A stretch of 64,000 nucleotides of DNA, taken from the NCBI GenBank assembly GCA_004138175.2, contig RYFE02000023.1, positions 1 to 64,000 on the forward strand, read 5' to 3'. A program made the position numbers and the translations under genes. This document shows, one piece after another, positions 37,749 through 46,092 of the stretch (its first letter is position 1; each line of letters opens with the position of its first letter). The notes below the pieces were generated by a model. The model had not been told where the DNA came from. It saw nothing but the letters and a program-made list of their open reading frames with translations, and did not search any database. Source of the stretch: Chloroflexales bacterium ZM16-3 (GTDB lineage Bacteria > Chloroflexota > Chloroflexia > Chloroflexales > Chloroflexaceae).

Positions 37749-37853
37749 GGCAATTGGCCATCGGGCTGGGCGCGTGTGTGCGCTAGATATGCTAGAGTCT
37801 CTGAGAGGGCACGCGCAGACGAGGGCGGGCGTGCGGCTAGCGGAGATGCTGTT

Positions 37854-39482
37854 ATGGCTGAGGAGCAGGCAGAGTTGCCCGGCGATGGTGATTCGGCGGG
37901 TGAGACGACGCTTGAGGTGGCGGTTGCGACGGTGCTGCGGGCGCTCGGCGAGCGCGCCCGCTACGATGAGCCCCTGCGCGCGAGCCTTGCCCTGATTGGG
38001 CAGGCCATGCTCGCCCTGACCGAGCCACCCCAGACCGAGGTGGCTGAGGAGGCCGAGGAGGTGGCGACGCCAGAAGCGGACACTGGCCCAGGGGCGGGCG
38101 AGGATGTTGTGGCGGCTCCCGCCCCGCAGGCCACATCCTCCCCACCGGCCACCCACGAAGATCTCCAGCGCCTCGCCCGCGTGATGATGGGCCAGGAGCA
38201 ACCGGATCACGAGGAGCCGCCCAGCCACGCGTGGCGTCGCTCGCCGCCTCCGCCGCCCGAGCCGCCTGATCTCCAGGGGGTGGTTGATCGCTGCCAGGCA
38301 AAGTCCGCCATCCTCAGGTGGTACGCCGACCATCTGGCCGACACGCCCCGCGCGGTGCCGCCCCGTGACCTGATCGCCCGCGCTAAACTGCTGCCTGGCT
38401 GCCAGCTCTGGATGCTGCGGCAGGATGGCTCGCTCTCCCTGGATCATGGCCACGCGGCTAGGCTGGCGGGCAGCCTCAACGCAATGGCCGCCATCAGCGC
38501 GGCCCTGGTGAAGATCGATAAGCACGCGCTCTCGCAGATGCTGCTGCGCTCCGCCGTCGAGCTCGCGGCCGAGGTGCAGTCGGGGCTCAGGGCCACCCTT
38601 CGCCTTGCAGGCGTGACGGCAGATGACAATGATCAGCTGGCGCTCTTTCAGTGGCTGCGCCAGCGCGCGGCCGAGGAGCAATTTTTCATCGCGCGCTATA
38701 TGCGTAAGGACGACCCGGCCGACCCACTGGAATGGGAGGATCGCCTTGATCGCACGTACCAGCTCGGCGCGAAGGTTGTCCAGATCGCCGAGCAGCGCAG
38801 GATGCAGCGCAAGCTGCTCGGCACCCTGCGCTACCGGATGAAGAAAGAGGTTGCTCCCGCTGCCAGCCGTGAGGCCCGTGAGGCGGCATGGGTGCGTATC
38901 GGAGAGACCCTTGATCTCCTGGTGGAGAACGGGATGCCGCCCACATACCCGAGCCTGCGCCCGCCGCTCGTGCCCCACCTCGACACGCTCCCCGAGGGCG
39001 TCGCCCTCCCCCAGCGTGCGGTGAGCGTGCTGGAGGCGGTGGCGGCGCACCGGGCGAACGGCCCGGCAAGATCGCCTGATGGGACAGATGCCTCTGAGGG
39101 TGAGGACGACCCGCTTGTCGCCGAGGTCGCCGAGCTGCTGCGCGACCAGACGGTGGTGGTGCTCGGCGGCGACCGTCGGCCCTATACGATCCAGGCGATC
39201 CGCGAGGCATTCGACCTGAAGGATCTGATCTGGTGTACGACCCAGGAGGGGCAGAGCTACCTGTCGATTGAGCCGTTTATCAGGCGGCCCGATGTGTCCC
39301 TGGTGATCTTGGCGATCCGCTGGGCGAGCCATAACCTGAGCGAGGCGACGAACCTGTGTACCCGCTACAACAAACTTCTGGTGCGGCTTCCGGCGGGCTA
39401 CAACGCCTCTCAGCTGGCCCACCAGATTATGCAGCAGGTCGGCGAGCGCCTCCAGTCCCTCGCGGCAGAGCGCGAGGCATGA
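37854..39482 (+). CDS. Hypothetical protein with DUF2325-like C-terminal domain
   Basis: 542 residues, unknown function. Residues 1-40 acidic; about 60-140 disordered (Glu/Pro/Ala); about 160-360 helical; the last 100 residues form an alpha/beta domain (VVVLGGDRRPYTIQAIREAF; DVSLVILAIRWASHNLSEAT; LCTRYNKLLVRLP) that resembles DUF2325, with the conserved GG, SHN and C..Y/K positions. Start at 37854 has GGAG 8 bases upstream. Monocistronic between two MITE copies. TGCTAGAGT at about 37788 is a possible extended -10. Confidence 0.7.
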   Translation: MAEEQAELPGDGDSAGETTLEVAVATVLRALGERARYDEPLRASLALIGQAMLALTEPPQTEVAEEAEEVATPEADTGPGAGEDVVAAPAPQATSSPPATHEDLQRLARVMMGQEQPDHEEPPSHAWRRSPPPPPEPPDLQGVVDRCQAKSAILRWYADHLADTPRAVPPRDLIARAKLLPGCQLWMLRQDGSLSLDHGHAARLAGSLNAMAAISAALVKIDKHALSQMLLRSAVELAAEVQSGLRATLRLAGVTADDNDQLALFQWLRQRAAEEQFFIARYMRKDDPADPLEWEDRLDRTYQLGAKVVQIAEQRRMQRKLLGTLRYRMKKEVAPAASREAREAAWVRIGETLDLLVENGMPPTYPSLRPPLVPHLDTLPEGVALPQRAVSVLEAVAAHRANGPARSPDGTDASEGEDDPLVAEVAELLRDQTVVVLGGDRRPYTIQAIREAFDLKDLIWCTTQEGQSYLSIEPFIRRPDVSLVILAIRWASHNLSEATNLCTRYNKLLVRLPAGYNASQLAHQIMQQVGERLQSLAAEREA

Positions 39483-39606
39483 GCGTCGCCCGGCGGCTGA
39501 AGCCGCGGGCTCTTGTTTGACGAAGGCCGCCTGCGCGGCCTGCCTGAGGCCGCGCAGGCGGCCTTCGCAAACCGGAGCCCACACGTTTACGGGCCGGGTA
39601 CGCGGC
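39483..39606. repeat. MITE-family core lacking terminal repeats
   Basis: CGGCGGCTGAAGCCGCGGGC, the GAAGGCCGCCTGCGCGGCCT palindrome and CGTTTACGGGCCGGG as in the 178-bp element, but neither GCAATACCGC end. It fills the convergent gap between the DUF2325-like gene and menE and overlaps the former's stop. Confidence 0.8.
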
Positions 39607-39612
39607 TACTGC

Positions 39613-41181
39613 CTATGAACCTATCTGATCGCCTGTGTCGGCGCTGCTAGAGTGCGGTGACATGATCTCGCGCAGCAGCCTGCGCTGGAGCTTGCCTGAG
39701 GCGGTGCGCGGCAGCTCTGTGCGCACGATGATGCGGCGGGGTAGCTTGTAGGCGGCTAGGCGCTCGCGCAGGAAGGCCAGGATCTCGGCCTCGGCGGCGG
39801 GGCTGCGCAGGACGACGGCGGCCGCCGGGGCCTGTCCCCAGCGCTCGTCGGGCAGGCCGACTACGCCTGCCTCGGCGACGGCGGGGTGAGCTAGGAGGGC
39901 CGCCTCAACCTCGGCGGGGTAGATGTTCTCGCCGCCGGAGATGATCAGGTCGCTGCGGCGATCTGCCACGTAGAGGTAGCCCTCAGCGTCGCGGTGGCCC
40001 AGGTCGCCGGTGTGGAGCCAGCCGTCGCGGATGGCCTCGGCGGTGGCCTCGGGCTGGCCGATGTAGCCGCTGGTGATCGTCGGGCCGCTGAGCAAGATCT
40101 CGCCCACCTCGCCGGGGTTGGCTTCGCGGCCGTCTACGTCGATGCGCAGGCCCACCGGCAGGAGGGGCTGGCCGGCCGAGCCGAGCTTGCGCAAGGCGTC
40201 GGCGGGGGATAGGGTGACGGCCTGGGAGCTGCTCTCGGTGAGGCCGTAGGTCTGGACGACGGGGACGCCGAGGGCGGCGCAGCGCTCTAGCAGCGGGCGG
40301 GGGGCCGGGCCGCCGCCGAGCAGGGCGCAGCGGAAGTGCGGCGGGTAGGGCGTCTCGCCGCGCGCGTCGAGCATGCGCTGGAGCGTGGCGGCGACGACGG
40401 AGATGATCGTCACGCCCTGGGTGTCGATGGCGGCGTTGACGGCGACGGGGTCGAAGCGCTCGTGCAGGACGACGGGGATGCCGTAGATCGCGCCGCGCAG
40501 CAGGATGGAGAGCCCGCCGACGTGGAAGAGCGGCAGCACGGCCAGCCAGCGGTCGTCCTCGCGTAGGCCGAGGTTGAGGGCCGATGCCGTCGCGCTCCAC
40601 CAGTGGTTGCCGCAGCTGAGCATGGCCCCCTTGGGGCTGCCGGTTGTCCCCGAGGTGTAGATGATCGTGTGGGGGGCGTTGAGGTCGATCTGGGGGTTGG
40701 GGGTCGGGAGTCGGGAGTCGGGAGTCGGGAGTCGGGAGTCGGCCCCCGCCCCCTGACTCCCGCCCCCCGACTCCCGCCCCCTGACCCCTGACCCCCGTAG
40801 CTCGTCGAGCGAGAGGGTTCCCAGGGTGGGGGAGGGGATTTGGGCGGCCGGACCTAAGTGCGTTTCATCGTAGGCAATCAGATGTACTGCGCTGTCCGCA
40901 GCCTGAAAGGCGAGCTCGGCGGGGCTCAGGCGGGTGTTGAGCGGGACGAGTGTGGCCCCGCAGCGCGGCGCGGCGTGGATGAGGGCGACGTAGTCGGCGC
41001 AGTTGCGGGCCAGGATGGCGACCCGGTCGCCGGGGCGAATGCCGTGGGCGGCGAGGCGCGCGGCCACCGCGTCGGCGCGGCCATGCAGCTCGGCGAAGGA
41101 CCAGGTGGCGCCGGGGGCGATCAGGGCCGGGCGGTCGGGGCGGGCTGCGGCGCGGCGGGCCAGCCAGTCGGGGAGGTGCAT
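39613..41181 (-). CDS. menE: 2-succinylbenzoate-CoA ligase
   Basis: AMP-forming ligase that activates o-succinylbenzoate in menaquinone synthesis; 522 residues. Signatures: IYTSGTTGSPKGAML, QTYGLTESSSQ, HTGDLGHRD and the C-terminal catalytic lysine in PRTASGKLQRR. Residues about 128-164 are not family sequence: they are encoded by GGGAGTC heptamers in both orientations (40692-40797), inserted just before the P-loop-like YTSGTTG motif, in frame. Last gene of the leftward men cluster. Assignment as MenE rests on its neighbours. Confidence 0.9.
   Translation of the reverse strand: MHLPDWLARRAAARPDRPALIAPGATWSFAELHGRADAVAARLAAHGIRPGDRVAILARNCADYVALIHAAPRCGATLVPLNTRLSPAELAFQAADSAVHLIAYDETHLGPAAQIPSPTLGTLSLDELRGSGVRGRESGGGSQGAGADSRLPTPDSRLPTPNPQIDLNAPHTIIYTSGTTGSPKGAMLSCGNHWWSATASALNLGLREDDRWLAVLPLFHVGGLSILLRGAIYGIPVVLHERFDPVAVNAAIDTQGVTIISVVAATLQRMLDARGETPYPPHFRCALLGGGPAPRPLLERCAALGVPVVQTYGLTESSSQAVTLSPADALRKLGSAGQPLLPVGLRIDVDGREANPGEVGEILLSGPTITSGYIGQPEATAEAIRDGWLHTGDLGHRDAEGYLYVADRRSDLIISGGENIYPAEVEAALLAHPAVAEAGVVGLPDERWGQAPAAAVVLRSPAAEAEILAFLRERLAAYKLPRRIIVRTELPRTASGKLQRRLLREIMSPHSSSADTGDQIGS
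40692..40797. repeat. Inverted heptamer arrays inside menE
   Basis: GGGAGTC heptamers (40700-40740) followed by inverse GACTCCC and degenerate CCCCTGA units (40742-40797), about 105 bases in all and fully translated. It is the longest in-gene array in the window. Confidence 0.93.
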
Positions 41182-41188
41182 ATCATGC

Positions 41189-41263
41189 CGCGTAGGGGCG
41201 CAGGAGCGGGTATCTGCGGGTGCCGCGCGCGGCACCCGCAGATACCCGCTCCTGCGCCCGTAC
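41189..41263. repeat. Perfect hairpin between menA and menE
   Basis: Arms of about 35 bases (CGTAGGGGCGCAGGAGCGGG and inverse) centred on GCCGCGCGCGGC. It lies just before the menE start codon. Confidence 0.85.
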
Positions 41264-41274
41264 AATAATTCGGA

Positions 41275-42189
41275 TCATCGCCCCAATAACAGCCCCAGCG
41301 CCAGCAGCGCGCCGAAGACCATGTGCAGGCGGCCGGTACCGGCGAGGGCGGCGTTGAGCGGGCGGCCGCGCTGCTTGCCGACTCGGTCGAGCAGGGGCAG
41401 GGCCAGGGGCATGCTGAGCCAGCAGAGCAGGACGAAGGGCGATGCCCCTCCCCACATCCATGTCAGCGGGGCGGTGAGGTAGGCCCCGAGCACCAGCAGG
41501 GCGTACTCGCTGCGGGCGAAGCCCTCGCCGAAGATCACGGCCAGGGTGCGCTTGCCGGCCACCTTGTCGGTGGGCGCGTCGCGCAGGTTGTTGACCACGA
41601 TGATCGCGGTGACGAGCATGGCCACAGGAAGCGAGGCCAGCACGGCCACCGGGCGCACCTGGAGCGTGTGCAGGTAGTCGGTGCCGACGACGGCGATGAC
41701 GCCGAAGAAGATGAAGGTGAAGATGTCGCCGAGGCCGTTGTAGCCGAGCGGGAAGGGGCCGCCGGTGTAGAGGATTCCTGAGGCGATTGAGAGCAGGCCG
41801 ATGGCCAGGATGGGCCAGCCGCCGACGTAGATCAGGTAGGCCCCGCAGAGCGCGGCCAGGGCGAAGGTCGCCAGCATGATGTTACGCACGGTGGCGGGCG
41901 GGATGAGCCCGCTCTGGGTGACGCGGGTCGGGCCGAGGCGGTCGGCGGTGTCGGCGCCCTTCTGGTGGTCGAAGTAGTCGTTGGCGAGGTTGGTGCCGAT
42001 CTGGATGAGCAGGCTGGCCAGCAGGGCGGCGAGGAAGGCCAGCGGGTTGAACTGCTTGTCGCCGAGGGCGGTGGCCGAGCCGACCAGGACGGGGACGACG
42101 GCGGCGGGCAGGGTGGGTACGCGGATGGCCATGAGCCAGGCCCGGGCGGGGCCGGGCGGGGATGCGTTTGTCTTTGTCTTTGTGGTCAT
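41275..42189 (-). CDS. menA: 1,4-dihydroxy-2-naphthoate polyprenyltransferase
   Basis: UbiA-family membrane prenyltransferase that joins DHNA to the isoprenoid chain. About 304 residues, 8-9 hydrophobic helices; first Asp-rich motif in NDYFDHQKGAD and second in NNLRDAPTDKVAGKRT. Start at 42189 (MTTKTK) is the last plausible ATG before the conserved region. CT-rich palindromes lie upstream in the gap to menB. Confidence 0.93.
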   Translation of the reverse strand: MTTKTKTNASPPGPARAWLMAIRVPTLPAAVVPVLVGSATALGDKQFNPLAFLAALLASLLIQIGTNLANDYFDHQKGADTADRLGPTRVTQSGLIPPATVRNIMLATFALAALCGAYLIYVGGWPILAIGLLSIASGILYTGGPFPLGYNGLGDIFTFIFFGVIAVVGTDYLHTLQVRPVAVLASLPVAMLVTAIIVVNNLRDAPTDKVAGKRTLAVIFGEGFARSEYALLVLGAYLTAPLTWMWGGASPFVLLCWLSMPLALPLLDRVGKQRGRPLNAALAGTGRLHMVFGALLALGLLLGR

Positions 42190-42227
42190 TATGAGGAGCC
42201 TCGTGGTCGCCCTCACCCTGCCCCGCT

Positions 42228-42376
42228 GCGGCGGGCTGGACAGCCCTCACCCCCGGCCCCTCTCCCGCTGCGGCGGGAGAGGGGAGACCAGATGCGAACC
42301 TGTACTCTTTTGACGGGCGTTGCGGCTGAAGCCCCCCCTCTCCCGCTTGCGGGAGAGGGGGACGGGGGGTGAGGGC
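42228..42376. repeat. Two CT-rich palindromes between menB and menA
   Basis: CCCCTCTCCCGC...GCGGGAGAGGGG at 42257-42282 and CCCCCTCTCCCGC...GCGGGAGAGGGGG at 42334-42361, each beside CCCTCACCC or its inverse. Same family as at 14055, 18020 and 59844. No gene in this 190-base gap. Confidence 0.8.
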
Positions 42377-42383
42377 GTGTGTG

Positions 42384-43211
42384 CTACGGGAACCGTCTAA
42401 ACCGCCGGAAGTTGGGCTTGCGCTTCTCTAGGAATGCCTGCTTGCCCTCTTGGGCCTCCTCGCTGAGGTAGTAGAGCAGGGTGGCGTCTCCGGCGAGCTG
42501 CTGGAGGCCGGCGTGGCCGTCGGCGGCGGCGTTGATCGCGGCCTTGAGGAAGCGGATGGCCATGGGGCTCTTGTCGAGGATCTCCCTGGCCCACTGCACG
42601 CCCTCGTCCTCTAGCTGCTCCAGCGGCACGATGGTGTTGATCAGGCCCATGTCGAGGGCCTGCTGGGCGTTGTACTGGCGGCAGAGGTACCAGATCTCGC
42701 GGGTCTTCTTGTCGCCGACCATGCGCGAGAGCAGGTTCGAGCCGTAGCCTGCGTCGAAGCTGCCCACCTTCGGCCCGGTCTGGCCGAAGACCGCGTTCTC
42801 GGCGGCGATGGTCAGGTCGCAGACGATGTGGAGGACGTGGCCGCCGCCGATGGCGTAGCCGGCCACCAGGGCGATCACCGGCTTGGGGGTGACGCGGATG
42901 AGTCGCTGGAGGTCGAGCACGTTCAGGCGGGGCACCTTGTCGCCGCCGACGTAGCCGCCCTGCCCGCGCACGCTCTGGTCGCCGCCGGAGCAGAACGCCT
43001 TGCCGCCCGCGCCGGTGAAGAGGATGACGCCGACGGTCTCGTCGTCGCGGGCGCGGGTGAAGGCGTCGATCAGCTCGGTGGTCGTCTCGGGGCGGAAGGC
43101 GTTGTGCTTCTCGGGGCGGTTGATCGTGATCTTGGCGATCCCCTCGCCGCCTGCGTCGTGCTCGTAGATGATGTCGGTGTACTCGCCGACGTTCTTCCAC
43201 TCGATGGGCAT
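42384..43211 (-). CDS. menB: 1,4-dihydroxy-2-naphthoyl-CoA synthase
   Basis: Crotonase-fold enzyme that closes the naphthoquinone ring. 275 residues of normal length; [36 protein letters not shown] (oxyanion hole) and [14 protein letters not shown] are diagnostic of MenB. Followed by menA and preceded by a perfect hairpin. Confidence 0.96.
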   Translation of the reverse strand: MPIEWKNVGEYTDIIYEHDAGGEGIAKITINRPEKHNAFRPETTTELIDAFTRARDDETVGVILFTGAGGKAFCSGGDQSVRGQGGYVGGDKVPRLNVLDLQRLIRVTPKPVIALVAGYAIGGGHVLHIVCDLTIAAENAVFGQTGPKVGSFDAGYGSNLLSRMVGDKKTREIWYLCRQYNAQQALDMGLINTIVPLEQLEDEGVQWAREILDKSPMAIRFLKAAINAAADGHAGLQQLAGDATLLYYLSEEAQEGKQAFLEKRKPNFRRFRRFP

Positions 43212-43256
43212 CTCTTGCTCCTTATGTTGCGCCTGCGGCAGCGTGGTACTGACGTT

Positions 43257-43307
43257 TTTCTATGCAGGCGATTGCGCACCAAAGGTGCGCAATCGCCTGC
43301 ATAGAAA
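43257..43307. repeat. Perfect hairpin between menH and menB
   Basis: Arms of about 22 bases (TTTCTATGCAGGCGATTGCG and inverse) with an ACCAAAGGT turn and flanking T and A runs, so it resembles a bidirectional terminator although the men genes seem to form one unit. Confidence 0.85.
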
Positions 43308-43310
43308 TAG

Positions 43311-44060
43311 TTATTGCCGGAGGAATCCTACCACAAGTTCGGCGAATGCCTGGGGCCGCTCCAGGTGGGCGGCGTGGCCCGCGCCGAGTAGGCTGGTGTG
43401 GTGCGAACTCGACATAATATTATTCATCTGCTGGTTAATCGCGACGAACTTGGCGTCGAGCGCGCCGGTGATCAGCAGGGTGGGCATGTCCAGCTCGCTG
43501 AGCTGATCCCACAGCGGCTGCTGGCGGCCGGTGCCCATGCCGCGCAGCGAGCAGGCCAGGCCGGCGGGGCTGTTGCGCAGGCGGCGGGCGCGCAGGGCGG
43601 CGCGGGCCTCGGCGGGCATGGCGGCCTGGCTGGCGAAGAGCGGGATGCCCTGCCAGTAGTCGACAAACCACTCCAGCCCCTCGGCCACGATCCGGTCGGC
43701 CAGGGCGTCGTCGGCGGCGGCGCGGGCCGCCCGCTCGGCGGGGTCGGCCAGGCCGGGCGAGGCGCTCTCTAGGATGAGCGCGCGCACCCGCTCGGGGGCG
43801 GCCGCCGCAAGGTGGAGGGCGACCCGCCCGCCCAGCGAGTAGCCGAGCAGGTCGAACTGGGTGTGGCCAAGCTCGTCCATGAGGGCGAGCAGGTCGGCAG
43901 AGCACTGAGGCATTGAGGGGGTGAGGCACTGAGCTGTTGAGCGCCCGTGGCCGGGCAGATCCACGGCGACGACCCGGCGCTGCCCGGCGAGGGCCGGCGC
44001 GAGCTCGGCCCACTCCTCGGCGCTGCCGGTGAAGCCGTGCAGGAGCAGGATGGGGTTCAT
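43311..44060 (-). CDS. menH: 2-succinyl-6-hydroxy-2,4-cyclohexadiene-1-carboxylate synthase
   Basis: Alpha/beta hydrolase, 249 residues from the ATG at 44060; LLLHGFTGSAEEW, nucleophile elbow GYSLGG and a late GAGHAAHLE histidine. It eliminates pyruvate from the MenD product. About nine residues (about 42-51, CLTPSMPQC) come from a short 7-8-base repeat (CACTGAG/CATTGAG, 43905-43937) between the first two family motifs, in frame. Sits between menD and menB. Confidence 0.88.
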   Translation of the reverse strand: MNPILLLHGFTGSAEEWAELAPALAGQRRVVAVDLPGHGRSTAQCLTPSMPQCSADLLALMDELGHTQFDLLGYSLGGRVALHLAAAAPERVRALILESASPGLADPAERAARAAADDALADRIVAEGLEWFVDYWQGIPLFASQAAMPAEARAALRARRLRNSPAGLACSLRGMGTGRQQPLWDQLSELDMPTLLITGALDAKFVAINQQMNNIMSSSHHTSLLGAGHAAHLERPQAFAELVVGFLRQ

Positions 44061-44104
44061 AGGAATATCCTCAGGGTAGGGTTGTAGGGAGGGCTTTGCC
44101 CTCC

Positions 44105-45850
44105 CTACAACCCTCCCGCCCGCAGGGCCTCGGCGACGGCGGGCCAGATCGCCCGGTGGTCGGCGACGTTCTGGCTGCGGTCGGTGCGCACTTCGACGAT
44201 GTGCAGGCCGCGCCTGGCCACGCTCGCGCCCACGGCGGCGCGAAACTCTGGCCAGCTTGTGGCGTGGCTGTAGGTTGCGCCGTAGAGCTCGGCCAGGGGC
44301 CGGAAGTCGAGGCCGTGGGGCGTGCCGAAGAGTTGCTCGAACACATCCTGCTCGCTGGCCTGGGGCAGGAAGGAGAAGATCCCGCCGCCGTCGTTGTTGA
44401 TCAGCACGATGGTCAGGCTTAGGCTGTGTAGCCTGGCGGCCAGCAGGCCGTTGGAGTCGTGGTAGAGCGAGAGGTCGCCGGTGACGAAGACGACTGGCCC
44501 GAGCCCGCCGGCGGCTAGGCCGAGGGCGGTGGAGGTCAGGCCGTCGATGCCGTTGGCCCCCCGGTTGCCGAGGATGCGCAGGGGCTGCGGGCCGGGCGGC
44601 AGGAAGGTGTCGAGGTCGCGCACGGGCATGGAGTTGGCGGCGAAGAGCGTGGCCCCGTCGGGGAGGATGCGCGAGAGCTCGGCGAAGACCCCTGGCTCGC
44701 TGATGTCTTCCCTGGCCGCGAGGTGCGCGGCGATGGCTGTCTGGGCGGCCCGCTCCACGGATGCCCAAACCTCTGCCCAACCGCCGCGCGGGCGCTCGCT
44801 CCGCATCTGTCCGGCGACCCGATCACAGAGATAGACCTCGTCGGCGAAGATGTGTTCGGCGGCGAGGCTTGTCGGCTCGCGCCAGCCGGCCCCGCCGTCC
44901 ACGATGATCTGGCGGGCGGCGGGGTGGCGGGTGAGGTACTGGAGCAGCGGCTTGGCCGTGGGCATGGCCCCCAGGCGCAGCACCAGGTCGGGGGCGTGCT
45001 GCGTGGCGAAGCGCTCGTCGCGCAGGAAGGCGTCGTAGGCCCCGATGGTCAGCTCGCCGACGTGGGGGCCGCGCCGCGCCTGCGAGAGCGGGTCGGCCAG
45101 CAGTGGCCAGCCGAGGGCGTCGGCGAGGCGGGCGGCGGAATGGGCCAGGGCGGGGTCGTCGTGGGGGCCGATGATGATCAGTCCTCGCTCGGCGGCGAGC
45201 ATCTCGGCGCCGAGCAGCTCGATGGTGTGCGCGCCTGCGGCGCGCCGGTGGGAGGTGACGCGGGGTGGCTGCGGGCCATCGGCGGCAAGGATGGACTCGA
45301 TCCTGGCGCGATCCGGCACGAGCGGCTCGCGGAAGGGCAGGTTGAGGTGGACGGGGCCGGCGTGCGGGCCGACGGCCGCCGCCAGGGCGCGGGCAACCAC
45401 CGAGCGCAGGTAGGGCAGCAGGCCATCGGTGGGCTCGGGCAGGTCGCAGGCCCAGCGCGTGCGCGGGCCGTAGATCCCGACCTGGTCGATGGTCTGGGGC
45501 GCGCCGTTGCCGCGCAGCTCGTGGGGCCGGTCGGCGGTGAGCAGCAGCAGCGGCACCCGCGCCAGGTCGGCCTCGGCGACGGCGGGCAGGAAGTTGGCGG
45601 CGGCGGTGCCCGAGGTGCAGACGAGGGCGACGGGGCCGCCCCTGGCGCGGGCCATGCCGAGGGCGAAGAAGCCGGCCGAGCGCTCGTCGTAGTGCATCCA
45701 GAGGCGGGCCTGCGGGTGGCGGGCGGCGACGAGGGCCAGCGGCGTGCTGCGCGAGCCGGGGCAGACCACGATGTCGGCCGCGCCGCCGCGCACGAGGCCG
45801 TCGATGATCGCGACGACCCAGTCGGTGAGAAGCTCATCTGCTTGTGACAT
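44105..45850 (-). CDS. menD: 2-succinyl-5-enolpyruvyl-6-hydroxy-3-cyclohexene-1-carboxylate synthase
   Basis: Thiamine-diphosphate enzyme joining isochorismate and 2-oxoglutarate; 581 residues. CPGSRSTPLAL and the catalytic-glutamate region near the N-terminus, ThDP site GDLSLYHDSNGL ... NNDGGGIF near the C-terminus. The ATG at 45850 is the family start. A MITE and a hairpin lie in the gap to menF. Confidence 0.95.
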   Translation of the reverse strand: MSQADELLTDWVVAIIDGLVRGGAADIVVCPGSRSTPLALVAARHPQARLWMHYDERSAGFFALGMARARGGPVALVCTSGTAAANFLPAVAEADLARVPLLLLTADRPHELRGNGAPQTIDQVGIYGPRTRWACDLPEPTDGLLPYLRSVVARALAAAVGPHAGPVHLNLPFREPLVPDRARIESILAADGPQPPRVTSHRRAAGAHTIELLGAEMLAAERGLIIIGPHDDPALAHSAARLADALGWPLLADPLSQARRGPHVGELTIGAYDAFLRDERFATQHAPDLVLRLGAMPTAKPLLQYLTRHPAARQIIVDGGAGWREPTSLAAEHIFADEVYLCDRVAGQMRSERPRGGWAEVWASVERAAQTAIAAHLAAREDISEPGVFAELSRILPDGATLFAANSMPVRDLDTFLPPGPQPLRILGNRGANGIDGLTSTALGLAAGGLGPVVFVTGDLSLYHDSNGLLAARLHSLSLTIVLINNDGGGIFSFLPQASEQDVFEQLFGTPHGLDFRPLAELYGATYSHATSWPEFRAAVGASVARRGLHIVEVRTDRSQNVADHRAIWPAVAEALRAGGL

Positions 45851-45866
45851 AGAAAAACCCACAAAC

Positions 45867-45980
45867 GCAATACCGCAGAAGTAACGCTGTGAGGCGTCCT
45901 GTCATTCTGAGCGAAGCGAAGAATCCCGGCCGGGACCCTTCGCTTCGCTCAGGGTGACAGCGTTACTTATGCTCTATTGC
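45867..45980. mobile_element. MITE, 114 bp, with 8-bp target duplication
   Basis: Identical to the element at 34264-34377 and flanked by CCACAAAC on both sides. It inserted between menF and menD. Confidence 0.95.
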
Positions 45981-45995
45981 CCACAAACATATTCT

Positions 45996-46040
45996 TCTTT
46001 CTCAACGATGCACGCCAAAGGCGTGCATCGTTGAGAAAGA
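45996..46040. repeat. Perfect hairpin between menF and menD
   Basis: TCTTTCTCAACGATGCACGC and its inverse around CAAAG. Lies between the MITE and the end of menF. Confidence 0.85.
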
Positions 46041-46092
46041 AAGAGAGAGTACCGCGCTGCCGCAGGCGCAATATCGCCCTTGGCGGCGCGAT

